From Pseudomonas solani (GTDB lineage Bacteria; Pseudomonadota; Gammaproteobacteria; Pseudomonadales; Pseudomonadaceae), in contig NZ_AP023081.1 of NCBI RefSeq assembly GCF_026072635.1, positions 4,398,501-4,462,500 of the forward strand: a stretch of 64,000 nt of DNA, in the 5' to 3' direction. How positions within the stretch are numbered: position 1 is the first letter of the stretch; every line of letters begins with the position of its first letter. The translations under genes and the position numbers were made by a program. Positions 39,354 to 47,784 of the stretch are shown one piece after another. Below the pieces are notes generated by a model, which saw only the letters and a list, made by a program, of their open reading frames with translations, was not told where the DNA came from and searched no databases.

Positions 39354-39368
39354 GCAGGGCTTGTGCCA
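39354..39368 (-). promoter_or_regulatory. Sigma-54 promoter of the FAD subunit-nasC-cobA genes
   Basis: Minus-strand TGGCACAAGCCCTGC has GG and GC separated by exactly 10 bases and a consensus TGGCAC half. It lies between the kinase gene and the leader hairpins, with the start of transcription expected near 39342. It implies RpoN and an NtrC-like activator. Confidence 0.8.
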
Positions 39369-39469
39369 ACTCCGCCTGGCCCCGCTTTCCGTGGCTCCGG
39401 CGGGCCTTTGCGAGGCACGCCGGAGGCTCTTCTGCACCGCTTCGGGGCGGCTTGCCCGGCATCGGTGCG

Positions 39470-41140
39470 TCAGCCGTGCAGGCAGAGCACCAGCAGCGCC
39501 AGGTTGGCCAGCAACGACAGCAGGGCGATGCCGCGCCAGACCTTCAGCGGCTCGCGCTCCAGCAGTGGGCGCGGCTTGCTCGCCAGCGCCTTGCGCTCGC
39601 CCTGTTCCAGGGCCAGCAGCCATTCCTCAGCCGTCTCGAAGCGTTGCCCGGGGTCGCTGGCCAGGGCGCGGCCGAGGCATTCGTCGAGCCAGGCGGGCAG
39701 GTCCGGGCGGTAGCGGCTGGCGGGCGTCGGCGTGCCGAAGCGCGGGTGCTGGAAGGCCTCGATCTCGCCGAAGGGGTAATGCCCGGTGAGCAGCCGGTAG
39801 AGGGTGACGCCCGCCCCGTAGATATCCTGCTGCGCGGACGGTTGCGCCCCGTCGAAGGCCTCGGGGGCGATGTAGCTGGGCGTGCCCGGCAGGCTGTGGG
39901 CCTCGTCCTGGGACAGGCCCGGACAATAGGCCAGGCCGAAGTCCAGCAGGCGCAGCTCGCCGTCCTCGCCGAGCAGCAGGTTCTCCGGCTTGATGTCGCG
40001 GTGCAGGATGTTGCGCCGGTGCAGCATGCCCAGGGCCCTGACCAGGCGCGGGGCGAGGTCCAGCCACTCGGTCAGCGCCAGCGGCCCGGCCTGGCGCAGC
40101 CGTTCGGCCAGGGTCTGCCCCGGGTACTCGCGCTGCAGGTAGTACAGGTGCTGGCGCTGCGGCAGTGGGTGCACCTCGGCGAAGTGGCGCCCGGCCACGC
40201 GCCGCAGGAACCATTCTTCCTGCAGCAGCGCCGGCCCGGCGGCGGGTTCGTCGTGGCGCGCGGGCGGCAGTGTCTTCAGCAGCCAGGGCTGGCCGGCGTC
40301 GTCGAGCACGCGGTAGAGCAGCGACTGGCGCGACTCGGCCAGCAGCCCCTGCACCCACCAGCCCTCGAACAGCTGGCCCGGGCGCAGCTCCGGCGGCAGC
40401 GGCCAATCCTCCAGTTGCGCCAGGGCATCGGCCAGGCCGCTGGGGGGCAGGCCGTCGACCCGCACCAGCAGCGCGCTGGCGTTGTCCTGGCCGCCGGCCA
40501 GGTGCGCGGCGGCGACCAGGGCGCGGCTGGCCGCCTCGGGCTCGGGTTCGTCCTGGAGGATGCGCAGGATGCCGGCATCGCCCAGCACCGCCCAGATGCC
40601 ATCGCTGACCAGGAGGAAGTGCTCGTCCTCCTGCAGCTCGCCATCCAGGTAATCCACCACCAGGTGCTGGTCCAGCCCCAGCGCGCGCTTGAGCACGTGC
40701 TGCATGCCGGGCTGGTCCCAGACGTGGTCCTCGCTGAGGCGGTCGAGCTGCTCGCCGCGCCAGCGGTAGGCGCGGCAGTCGCCGACATGGGCGAGGGTGA
40801 AGCGGCGGCCGCGCAGCACCAGTGCGGTGAGGGTGGTCAGCAGCGGCTGGCCGCCGCCGTTGGCCTGCAGCCAGCGGTTGTGGGCCAGCAGCAGGCGGTC
40901 GAGGGATTGCGCCACCGCCCAGGTTTCCGGCGTGGCGTAGTAGTCCAGCGCCAGTGCCTGCAGGGTGGCACGCGCGGCCAGGCCGCCGTCGGCGCATTGG
41001 CTGACGCCATCGGCCAGGGCGAACAGGTAGCCCTTGCTGGCGGCCAGGGCCGGTGCGGGCGTCACCACCCGCAGGGCGTCCTGGTTCTCGCTGCGCGGGC
41101 CGATGGCGCTGGCCTCGCCGAAGCTCAGTTGCAGCCCCAT
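39470..41140 (-). CDS. PP2C phosphatase-Ser/Thr kinase fusion protein, membrane-anchored
   Basis: A 556-residue two-domain protein. The N-terminal 230 residues are a PP2C-type phosphatase (SENQDAL near residue 17, ALADGVS, GDCRAY, LLVSDGIW, GGQDNAS metal-binding Asp motifs). From about residue 265 there is a Hanks-type kinase (HRDIKPENLLL catalytic loop, LDFGLAYC, then GTPSYIAPEA). The C-terminus ends in one TM helix (GIALLSLLANLALLVLCL) with almost no tail. Start at 41140, 5 bases after nasA, indicates co-transcription. PAO1 has the same gene next to nasA. A role in post-translational control of nitrate uptake is a guess from position. Confidence 0.88.
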   Translation of the reverse strand: MGLQLSFGEASAIGPRSENQDALRVVTPAPALAASKGYLFALADGVSQCADGGLAARATLQALALDYYATPETWAVAQSLDRLLLAHNRWLQANGGGQPLLTTLTALVLRGRRFTLAHVGDCRAYRWRGEQLDRLSEDHVWDQPGMQHVLKRALGLDQHLVVDYLDGELQEDEHFLLVSDGIWAVLGDAGILRILQDEPEPEAASRALVAAAHLAGGQDNASALLVRVDGLPPSGLADALAQLEDWPLPPELRPGQLFEGWWVQGLLAESRQSLLYRVLDDAGQPWLLKTLPPARHDEPAAGPALLQEEWFLRRVAGRHFAEVHPLPQRQHLYYLQREYPGQTLAERLRQAGPLALTEWLDLAPRLVRALGMLHRRNILHRDIKPENLLLGEDGELRLLDFGLAYCPGLSQDEAHSLPGTPSYIAPEAFDGAQPSAQQDIYGAGVTLYRLLTGHYPFGEIEAFQHPRFGTPTPASRYRPDLPAWLDECLGRALASDPGQRFETAEEWLLALEQGERKALASKPRPLLEREPLKVWRGIALLSLLANLALLVLCLHG

Positions 41141-41145
41141 GGCGC

Positions 41146-42357
41146 TCAGACGCGCGCCGCGGTGACGGCCGCTGAGCCCCAGGTGGTGCGCCAGCGCAGC
41201 TTCACGCCGTAGAGGCCGAACCAGGCCAGCACGCCGAGGCTGGCGAACAGCCACAGGCCCAGCTGGTAGTCGCCGGTGTGCTGCTTGATGGCGCCCAGGC
41301 CTGCGGTGAGGCAGAAGCCGCCGATGCCGCCAGCCATGCCGATGAGCCCGGTCATCACACCCATTTCCTTGTGGAAGCGCTGCGGCACCAGCTGGAACAC
41401 CGCGCCATTGCCGGCGCCGAGGCTGAGCATGGCCACCACGAACAGGGCCAGGGCAGCGGTGGCGCTTGAGATGTGGAAGCCCACGGCGGCGATGCAGATG
41501 GCGGCCACGGTGTAGACCACCAGCAGGGTGCGGATGCCGCCGATGCGGTCGGCGAAGGCGCCGCCCAGGGGGCGCATCAGGCTGCCGGCGAAGACGCAGG
41601 CGGCGGTGTAGTAGCCGGCAGTCACCGGCTCCAGGCCGTATTGGTCGTGGAAGTAGCCGGGCAGGGTGCTGGCCAGGCCGAGGAAGCCGCCGAAGGTGAC
41701 GCTGTAGAAGAACATGAACCACCAGCTGTCGCGGTCACCCAGGGCCTTCATGTAGTCGGCGAGGGATTTCGGCGCCGGGCGGTTGGGGGCATTACGCGCG
41801 GCCAGGGCGAAGATCGCCAGGGTCAGCACCAGCGGGATCAGCGCCAGGCCGAACACGTTGTTCCAGCCGAACAGCGCGGCCAGCCCTGGGGCGAACAGCG
41901 CCGCCAGCACGGTGCCGGAGTTACCGGCCCCGGCGATGCCCAGCGCCTTGCCCTGGTGCTGCGGCGGGTACCACTGCGAGGCCAGCGGCAGGGCCACGGC
42001 GAAGGAGGCCCCGGCGAAGCCGAGGAACAGGCCCAGCAGCAGCGCCTGCTCGTAGTTGTGGATGCCCAGTTGCCAGGCGGTGAACAGCGCGGCGATCACC
42101 ACCACCTGGCCGAACAGCCCGGCGGATTTCGGTGACGTGCGGTCGGCCAGCAGGCCCAGCAGGAAGCGCAGCACGGCACCGGCGAGGATGGGCGTGGCGA
42201 CCATCATGGCGCGTTGCTGGGTGGTCAGCTGCAGGTCAGCGGCGATCTGCACGCCCAGCGGGCCGAGCACGTACCAGACCATGAAGCTCAGGTCGAAATA
42301 GAGAAATGCGGCGAACAGGGTGGGGGCGTGGCCGGCCTTCCAGAAACTCGTAGTCAT
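41146..42357 (-). CDS. nasA: Nitrate/nitrite transporter, MFS NNP family
   Basis: A 403-residue, 12-TM inner-membrane transporter importing nitrate for assimilation. The nitrate signature appears as GIAGAGNSGTVLAALFAP near residue 139 and SLGAGNGAVFQLVPQRF near residue 313; the Arg of TM2 is in VLRFLLGLLADR. Start at 42357 has GAGGTG 6 bases upstream; an in-frame ATG at 42369 overlaps that site. It heads the operon behind a sigma-54 promoter and antitermination leader, 190 bases of leader in all. Confidence 0.95.
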   Translation of the reverse strand: MTTSFWKAGHAPTLFAAFLYFDLSFMVWYVLGPLGVQIAADLQLTTQQRAMMVATPILAGAVLRFLLGLLADRTSPKSAGLFGQVVVIAALFTAWQLGIHNYEQALLLGLFLGFAGASFAVALPLASQWYPPQHQGKALGIAGAGNSGTVLAALFAPGLAALFGWNNVFGLALIPLVLTLAIFALAARNAPNRPAPKSLADYMKALGDRDSWWFMFFYSVTFGGFLGLASTLPGYFHDQYGLEPVTAGYYTAACVFAGSLMRPLGGAFADRIGGIRTLLVVYTVAAICIAAVGFHISSATAALALFVVAMLSLGAGNGAVFQLVPQRFHKEMGVMTGLIGMAGGIGGFCLTAGLGAIKQHTGDYQLGLWLFASLGVLAWFGLYGVKLRWRTTWGSAAVTAARV

Positions 42358-42546
42358 CGAACACCTCATCTGCGTCAGGGGGCCGGGAGGGCGCGCCGCG
42401 GGACAGCCCCGGCGGTCGCACCCTCCCGGAACACGTCGCGCTCGTGGCGCTGCGTGCCACGGCCTTGGCCGTGGCTGGGTAGGGTGGGTCGCATGCGGGC
42501 GCCCGGATCACGGCACGCCAGCCGCCCCATCGCTGGGGCCGGAACG

Positions 42547-42629
42547 AAAAAAGCGCCGCGCACTGGCTGCATTTCTGCGCAGTGACGCGACGCCTTTGTC
42601 GTTCAGTCGGGCAACCGCCGTTGGCTACC
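42547..42629 (-). promoter_or_regulatory. ANTAR (NasT) two-hairpin antitermination leader of nasA
   Basis: Minus strand: P1 (42629-42610) GGTAGCC-AACGGC-GGTTGCC, 7 bp with two G-U pairs; P2 (42601-42588) CGAC-AAAGGC-GTCG; terminator (42593-42547) with arms GCGTCGCG/CGCGGCGC plus an inner CACTG/CAGTG stem and T6. Both hexaloops have A1 and G4, and the P2 3' arm lies in the terminator 5' arm. From here to nasA there are about 190 bases without another gene. Confidence 0.87.
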
Positions 42630-42644
42630 TGTGGAGGGGGTGGA

Positions 42645-42659
42645 GCAAGAGACGGGCCA
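42645..42659 (-). promoter_or_regulatory. Sigma-54 promoter of nasA
   Basis: Minus-strand TGGCCCGTCTCTTGC: GG-N10-GC spacing and only one departure from TGGCACG-N4-TTGC. Transcription should start near 42633, a few bases before hairpin P1. Confidence 0.82.
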
Positions 42660-42776
42660 AGGAGCGAGACCGATGCCGCCGGACGGGGCAAGTGCCTGAT
42701 TTGCCTGGCTTCGGCCGGTGCGAGAGAGGCGTTTGGCAGTGGGCCGGCCGGCGTGGCCGGGGGCTGGCGCCGGTGC

Positions 42777-42800
42777 AAAAGGGGGCGCGCTGTCGCGCCC
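42777..42800 (-). terminator. Intrinsic terminator of the thioesterase gene
   Basis: Minus-strand hairpin GGGCGCG-ACAG-CGCGCCC followed by CC and T4, 30 bases after the thioesterase stop and upstream of the nasA promoter. Between it and that promoter (42660-42776) is GC-rich sequence where NtrC sites would be expected; only GGTGCA/TGCACC half-sites flanking the hairpin were seen. Confidence 0.7.
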
Positions 42801-42830
42801 GTGCACCGGGGCGGAGCTGCGGGGGCGGGT

Positions 42831-43274
42831 TCAGTCCAGCCAGTTGACCTTGGGGAAGGTGCTGCGGAACTTCTCCGGCATCTCCACCACCTTCGACGCG
42901 TGGTAGTCGAAGAACACGAAGCCGGACTTGGCCATGGCCACCAGCTTGCCGTCGGCCGGGCGGGTGATGCGGAAGGTGATGTCGCCGCCGTAGCGGTTGA
43001 AGTCCATCACGCCCACCTCGAACAGCAGTTGGTCGCGGGCATGGGCCTCGGCGCGGTAGGTGGTGGCCAGGTCGGTGACGATGATGCCGGTGCCGTCGCC
43101 CTCGGTCTCGGTGATGCCGAAGTCGAAGAGGAAGCGCGCGCGGGCCTCGGAGATCATCGAGATCATCGAGTCGTTGCCCAGGTGGTTGGCGCCATTGATG
43201 TCGGTGACCCGCACGGTCAGGTGGGTGGAGTAGCAGAACTGGTCTTCGGGGAAGTTCAGGGTCAGGCGGGCCAT
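42831..43274 (-). CDS. Hotdog-fold acyl-CoA thioesterase family protein
   Basis: A 147-residue protein with 4-hydroxybenzoyl-CoA-thioesterase-like features: THLTVRVTDINGANHLGNDSMISMISEARARFLFDFG near the N-terminus, where Asn/His and the helix fit the hotdog active site, and YRAEAHARDQLLFEVGVMDF. Cytoplasmic. Its substrate is not visible. Single gene with its own terminator. Confidence 0.82.
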   Translation of the reverse strand: MARLTLNFPEDQFCYSTHLTVRVTDINGANHLGNDSMISMISEARARFLFDFGITETEGDGTGIIVTDLATTYRAEAHARDQLLFEVGVMDFNRYGGDITFRITRPADGKLVAMAKSGFVFFDYHASKVVEMPEKFRSTFPKVNWLD

Positions 43275-43379
43275 CGGGGTGCAAACCTCGTACGTCGGTA
43301 GGGAAGGGGCCGTGGCAACGGCGGGCGGATTCTACCCGCGCCGCCGCCGCTATGTGGCCATTCGCCGACTGAATGAGGC

Positions 43380-44066
43380 TTAGCGGTGCAGGCCGTTGAG
43401 CCAGTAGAAGGTCACCCGGCCGCCTTCGTTGCTCGGCCCGCGGTTGTCCTGGATATAGGCCCCGGCCTTGAAGTAGAGCTGCTGGTTGCCCCAGTAGCCG
43501 CTCAGTTGGCGGAACAGGCCACCGTCGTCGCCCTTGCTGGTGACGGTGATGCCCAGGCGCCCGCTGGGGGTGAGGCGCAGGTCGTAGCCGAAGCGCTCGC
43601 CCAGGTCGACATTCTCGGCCAGCAGGATGTTCTCCACCTCCTTGTCGCCGGGGCGCTTGCGCAGCAGGGCCTCGAGGCGGCCGGTGCCGTCCTTGTAGTG
43701 GTACTGCAGCTTCAGCAGCGGGTCGTTCTCGCTGCCGGCTTCGTCCTTGCTGTGGATCTGCCCGATGATGATCTTGTTCTTGCTTGGCACCTGCTGCACC
43801 GAAAGCACCGCGCTCAGGTAATTGTCGGCGCTCTGGTAGTTCCAGTAGCTCAGGGTGCCGTCGGCCTGGGTCTCGCGCAGCTCGCTGCGGGGGTAGCGGG
43901 CGTCTTCGCTGGTGCTGCCGGTGACGGGCACCCAGAAGGTCACGCTGCCGTCGTTGTTGTGGCGGAAGTACTGGCTTTCATAGCCGTTGTTGAGGCGCTG
44001 GGTGGTGATGAGCGTGGCGGATTGGTGGGCGGGGATGTCGAGTTTCCAGGTGCTGAGATCGATCAC
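43380..44066 (-). CDS. Polysaccharide lyase family 7 (alginate lyase-like), no signal peptide
   Basis: A 228-residue single-domain PL7 protein. Family motifs are PRSELRE near residue 60, IIIGQIHSKD near residue 101 (Q-I-H with catalytic His; QIH-type enzymes favour polyguluronate), and QLYFKAGAYIQDN near residue 202 with the catalytic Tyr. Translation starts at GTG with AAGGA 6 bases upstream. No export signal is visible, so either it acts inside the cell on imported oligomers or leaves by another route. A second PL7 gene lies at 48471. Confidence 0.88.
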   Translation of the reverse strand: MIDLSTWKLDIPAHQSATLITTQRLNNGYESQYFRHNNDGSVTFWVPVTGSTSEDARYPRSELRETQADGTLSYWNYQSADNYLSAVLSVQQVPSKNKIIIGQIHSKDEAGSENDPLLKLQYHYKDGTGRLEALLRKRPGDKEVENILLAENVDLGERFGYDLRLTPSGRLGITVTSKGDDGGLFRQLSGYWGNQQLYFKAGAYIQDNRGPSNEGGRVTFYWLNGLHR

Positions 44067-44255
44067 GGGCTGTCCTTGAGGCCGGGGGAATAAGCCCCTG
44101 TTGGGACCGGCACGATCCCGGAAGTTCAGCGAGGTTCCAGTTAGGCGACGAACTGCATCGTCGCGGGCCAGTGAGGCAGCACGGTGCCAGCAGCCGGGCG
44201 GTGTGCGGCCGCCCGGCCCGTGGCCGCCTTCCCCGTGGCAGGCGGCCGGCAGCCC

Positions 44256-44624
44256 TCACTGCGCCAGGCGGTAGACACGCAGGCGGTGGCCGTCCGGGTC
44301 GACGCCGCTGAAGGTGTAGCCGAAGTCGAGGTTCACCGGCTCCTGGATGATCTCCACGGCCTGCTCGTGCCAGAGCTGGTGCAGGCGACGCACCTCGTCG
44401 TCGTGCTCGACCACGAAGCACAGCTCGTCGCCACCGCCGGGGACGGTGGTGGCCGGCTTCACGGCGCCGCGGACCCAGAGGCCGAGCTTGAAGCCGTTGT
44501 CGAAGAGGAACAGGGCGAAGCCCGGGGCCTGGGCTGTGGTTTCGCGGCCCAGCAGGCGGCGGTAGAAGGCGGTGCTGCGCTCGATGTCGTCGACGTACAG
44601 GTTGAGCAGGTTGGGGGCGATCAT
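44256..44624 (-). CDS. VOC-family (glyoxalase/bleomycin-resistance-like) protein
   Basis: A 122-residue single VOC domain: NLLNLYVDDIERSTAFYRRLLG at the N-terminus, FALFLFDNGFKLGLWV in the first half, and FGYTFSGVDPDGHRLRVY at the end with the conserved metal-ligand Glu/His positions mostly replaced (VYRLAQ end). Probably cytoplasmic. It is followed, in transcription order, by the PL7 gene and preceded by the WYL regulator, divergent from neither, so a small unit controlled by that regulator is possible. Substrate unknown. Confidence 0.82.
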   Translation of the reverse strand: MIAPNLLNLYVDDIERSTAFYRRLLGRETTAQAPGFALFLFDNGFKLGLWVRGAVKPATTVPGGGDELCFVVEHDDEVRRLHQLWHEQAVEIIQEPVNLDFGYTFSGVDPDGHRLRVYRLAQ

Positions 44625-44711
44625 CGGATGGGTCTCCGTTGCGGAGCGACGGGTGTCGTCACTCGATACGCGCAGGCTAGGCCCACCCCCTGTCAGTTTC
44701 TGGCAGCAGCT

Positions 44712-45401
44712 TCACTGCTCGGCGATGCCATGCAGCGCGCGCCAATCTCGCAGCAGCACCTGGCGCCGCCGTGGGTAGCGCCGGCCCAGGTCGAGCAGCT
44801 CGTCCACCCGGTCCAGGCGGAAGTGGCGCATGCCCTGGCGCAGCTCGCACCAGGCGGCCAGCACCCGGGTCTGCTCGAAGTAGCCCAGGGCGAACGGCCA
44901 GACCACCCGTTGCGACGCCTGGCCCTCGGCATCGCGGTAATCGAGTTGCACGCGGTGCTCGAGGCGGATGACCTCGCGTACCTGCTGCAGCAGTGCATCG
45001 GGGATTTCGCTGGCCGGTGCCGGGCCGATCAGCAGGGTGCTGGTCTCCAGTTCCTCACGCAGGGCCGGGGGCAGCACCGCGCCAACCTTGGCCAGCACAT
45101 CACGCGCGGCACCCATCAGTTGGCGGTCGCCCCGGCGGGCGACCCAGCGCATGCCGAGCACCAGGGCCTCGATCTCGCCCAGGGAGAACATCAGCGGCGG
45201 CAGCTCGAAGCCGGGCCGCAGCACGTAGCCCAGCCCGGCGCCTCCTTCGATGTTGGCGCCCTGTTGCTGCAGGGTGGCGATGTCGCGGTAGAGGGTGCGC
45301 AGGCTGATGCCCAGCTCACTGGCCAGGGCGTGCCCGGCGACGGGGTAGCGGTGACGGCGGAGGATCTGCAGCAGGTCGAGCAGGCGCTGGCTTCGGGACA
45401 T
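44712..45401 (-). CDS. YafY-type HTH/WYL-domain transcriptional regulator
   Basis: A 229-residue regulator with an N-terminal DeoR-like HTH (QRLLDLLQILRRHRYPVAG, then LASELGISLRTLYRDIATLQ) and a C-terminal WYL-type domain from about residue 135 (VQLDYRDAEGQASQRVVWPFALGYFEQTRVLAAWCELR; the usual W-Y-L appears as the altered P-F-A-L-G-Y-F stretch). The start at 45401 gives the normal MSRSQRLL. It lies next to a VOC gene, a common pairing, and may control it. Confidence 0.88.
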   Translation of the reverse strand: MSRSQRLLDLLQILRRHRYPVAGHALASELGISLRTLYRDIATLQQQGANIEGGAGLGYVLRPGFELPPLMFSLGEIEALVLGMRWVARRGDRQLMGAARDVLAKVGAVLPPALREELETSTLLIGPAPASEIPDALLQQVREVIRLEHRVQLDYRDAEGQASQRVVWPFALGYFEQTRVLAAWCELRQGMRHFRLDRVDELLDLGRRYPRRRQVLLRDWRALHGIAEQ

Positions 45402-45414
45402 GGTGCTAACCGGC

Positions 45415-46305
45415 TCAGAGACGCAGCAGGCCGACGCTGCGCAGGAAGCGTTCGACGTCGGCGGTGTAGCCATTGTCCTGGCCGAGTTCGTGGTTGATCT
45501 GCCGGTGCGACATGTCCACACCCATCACTTCCACGCGCTTGCCCAGGTCGCGGCCCTTGGCGGCGAAGCCACGGGCCTGGGGGCAGGCGTCGTCGCGACG
45601 GGTGGAGCACACCGCCAGCAGCGGCGCGCCGGCCCGTTCCAGGCGCAGGGTGGGGGAGGCGGCGCGCCAGGTGGCGGGGTCGTCGCCGAAGGCGCGGTCA
45701 TAGAGCTTCAGGTGCGGGCCGCGCATCACCGTCTCGACGTTGAAGGCGGCGCTGTCCAGCGCCACGGTGCCGATCCACGGGCGCGCGCCCTGCTGGGCGG
45801 CGATCTCCGGCGCGGCGTCGATCAGCGCCACCAAGTGGGCGCCGGCGGAGTGACCCATCAGCACGAAGCGCGCCGGGTCGGCCTGCCAGCCGCTGGCCAG
45901 TTGCTGGGCCTGGGCCAGGGCGCGGGCCACGTCGTCGGCCTGGGCCAGCGGCGGGGTGTCGGGGAGCATGCGGTAGTTGGCGGAGACCAGCACCACGCCC
46001 TGGGGCACCCAGCGCAGGGCCTTGTTCAGGGCGACGCTGCCGTTGTCCTTGTCGCCGTTGGCCCAGCCACCGCCGTGGACCATGAAGATCACCGGGGCGG
46101 GCACGCGCGGCGCGACCTTGGGCTGGTAGACGTCGAAGCGCTGGCGCTCATCGTTGCCGTAGGCGACATCCCGTTGCACGCGGATGCCGGCGTCGTCGAG
46201 CTGGCGGGCTTCGCGGCGCTCCTGGAGCAGGCCGGCGCTGGCGGTCTGCAGCGTCAGGGCACCGAGCAGGGCGGCGCAGAGGAACAGCAGGCGGCTGGGC
46301 TTCAT
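45415..46305 (-). CDS. Exported alpha/beta-hydrolase (carboxylesterase)
   Basis: A 296-residue protein with a signal peptide (MKPSRLLFLCAALLGALTLQTASA). The hormone-sensitive-lipase style oxyanion motif HGGGWANGDK is near residue 75, the nucleophile GHSAGAH near residue 149, and the catalytic His probably in DMSHRQINHELG near residue 262. It acts in the periplasm or outside. It ends 13 bases before the WYL regulator gene on the same strand. Confidence 0.83.
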   Translation of the reverse strand: MKPSRLLFLCAALLGALTLQTASAGLLQERREARQLDDAGIRVQRDVAYGNDERQRFDVYQPKVAPRVPAPVIFMVHGGGWANGDKDNGSVALNKALRWVPQGVVLVSANYRMLPDTPPLAQADDVARALAQAQQLASGWQADPARFVLMGHSAGAHLVALIDAAPEIAAQQGARPWIGTVALDSAAFNVETVMRGPHLKLYDRAFGDDPATWRAASPTLRLERAGAPLLAVCSTRRDDACPQARGFAAKGRDLGKRVEVMGVDMSHRQINHELGQDNGYTADVERFLRSVGLLRL

Positions 46306-46389
46306 CGTTGGGTCCTTCGCTGATGGGCCGGGACGGCGCCCGGTACAGCCTTGATACGCCACCGGGGCACGAACCCCTGCGCGGGAAAT

Positions 46390-46415
46390 GAAAACGGCGC
46401 CCCTGGGGCGCCGTT
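46390..46415 (-). terminator. Intrinsic terminator of alaC
   Basis: Minus-strand hairpin ACGGCGCCCC/GGGGCGCCGT followed by TTTTC, 7 bases after the alaC stop. Confidence 0.82.
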
Positions 46416-46422
46416 GCCTGTG

Positions 46423-47652
46423 TCACTCGGCCTTGCGGGCCTTGCCTGGCTGGATCAGCCCGTCGGCGCGGAACATCGCCTTGATGCCACGGATGGCCTG
46501 GCGGATGCGGTCCTGGTTCTCGATCAGGGCGAAGCGCACATGGTCGTCGCCGTACTCGCCGAAGCCGATGCCCGGGGAGACGCAGACCTTGGCCTCGGCC
46601 AGCAGCTTCTTGGCGAACTCCAGGGAGCCGAGGTGGGCATAGGGCTCGGGGATCTTCGCCCAGATGTACATCGAGGCCTTGGGGTTCTCGACCATCCAGC
46701 CCGCCTCGTGCAGGCCCTTGACCAGCATGTTGCGGCGCTGGCGGTACTGCTCGGCGATGTCGCGCACGCACTGCTGGTCACCTTCCAGCGCGGCGATCGC
46801 GGCCACCTGCAGCGGGGTGAAGGTGCCGTAGTCGTGGTAGCTCTTGATCCGCGCCAGGGCGCTGACCAGCTCGGGGTTGCCGACCATGAAGCCGATGCGC
46901 CAGCCGGCCATGTTGTAGCTCTTGGACAGGGTGAAGAACTCCACCGCGATGTCCTTGGCGCCGGGCACCTGCATGATCGACGGGGCCTTCCAGCCGTCGT
47001 AGACGATGTCGGCATAGGCCAGGTCGTGGATCACCAGCACGTCGTACTGCTTTGCCAGGGCCACCACGCGTTCGAAGAAGTCCAGCTCCACGCACTGTGC
47101 GGTGGGGTTGGAGGGGAAGCCGATGATCATCATCTTCGGCTTGGGGATGGATTCGCGGATGGCGCGCTCCATCTCGGCGAAGAAGTCGACGCCGGGCACC
47201 AGCGGCACCGAGCGGACCTGGGCGCCGGCGATCACCGCGCCGTAGATGTGGATCGGGTAGCTGGGGTTGGGCACCAGCACCGTGTCGCCGTGGTCCAGGG
47301 TGGCCAGCATCAGGTGCGCGAGGCCTTCCTTGGAGCCGATGGTGACGATGGCTTCGCTTTCCGGATCGATCTCCACGTCATAGCGGTCCTTGTACCAGCG
47401 CGAGATGGCGCGGCGCAGGCGGGGAATACCGCGGGAGGTGGAGTATCCGTGGGTGTCTTCGCGCTGGGCGACCTGCACCAGCTTCTCGACGATGTGCGGC
47501 GGGGTGGCCCCATCGGGGTTGCCCATGGACAGGTCGATGATGTCCTCGCCACGACGGCGCGCGGCCATCTTGAGTTCGGCGGTGATGTTGAAGACGTAGG
47601 GGGGGAGACGATCGATGCGCGCGAAACGGCGCGGAGAACGCGTGTCAGCCAT
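46423..47652 (-). CDS. alaC: Glutamate-pyruvate (alanine) aminotransferase
   Basis: A 409-residue PLP aminotransferase making alanine from pyruvate and glutamate. The N-terminus MADTRSPRRFARIDRLPPYV is nearly that of E. coli AlaC. The PLP Lys is in FFTLSKSYNMAGWR near residue 243; DLAYADIVYDGWK and SNPTAQC are the other PLP contacts. Start at 47652 follows GAGGA. The frame stays open far upstream into the mobile element, but that extension is not gene-like. Confidence 0.94.
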   Translation of the reverse strand: MADTRSPRRFARIDRLPPYVFNITAELKMAARRRGEDIIDLSMGNPDGATPPHIVEKLVQVAQREDTHGYSTSRGIPRLRRAISRWYKDRYDVEIDPESEAIVTIGSKEGLAHLMLATLDHGDTVLVPNPSYPIHIYGAVIAGAQVRSVPLVPGVDFFAEMERAIRESIPKPKMMIIGFPSNPTAQCVELDFFERVVALAKQYDVLVIHDLAYADIVYDGWKAPSIMQVPGAKDIAVEFFTLSKSYNMAGWRIGFMVGNPELVSALARIKSYHDYGTFTPLQVAAIAALEGDQQCVRDIAEQYRQRRNMLVKGLHEAGWMVENPKASMYIWAKIPEPYAHLGSLEFAKKLLAEAKVCVSPGIGFGEYGDDHVRFALIENQDRIRQAIRGIKAMFRADGLIQPGKARKAE

Positions 47653-47784
47653 GCTTTCCTCGGATACGTAAGCGCCCGGAACCGTCCGAGCGACGTTGGC
47701 CACATGGGTGGCCTGGCGGCGAAGATAAGCGCAGCGGTGGGGCGTTGTCGAGAAAAATCCGAGGCGTTTCGGGGCGTTTTCTTT

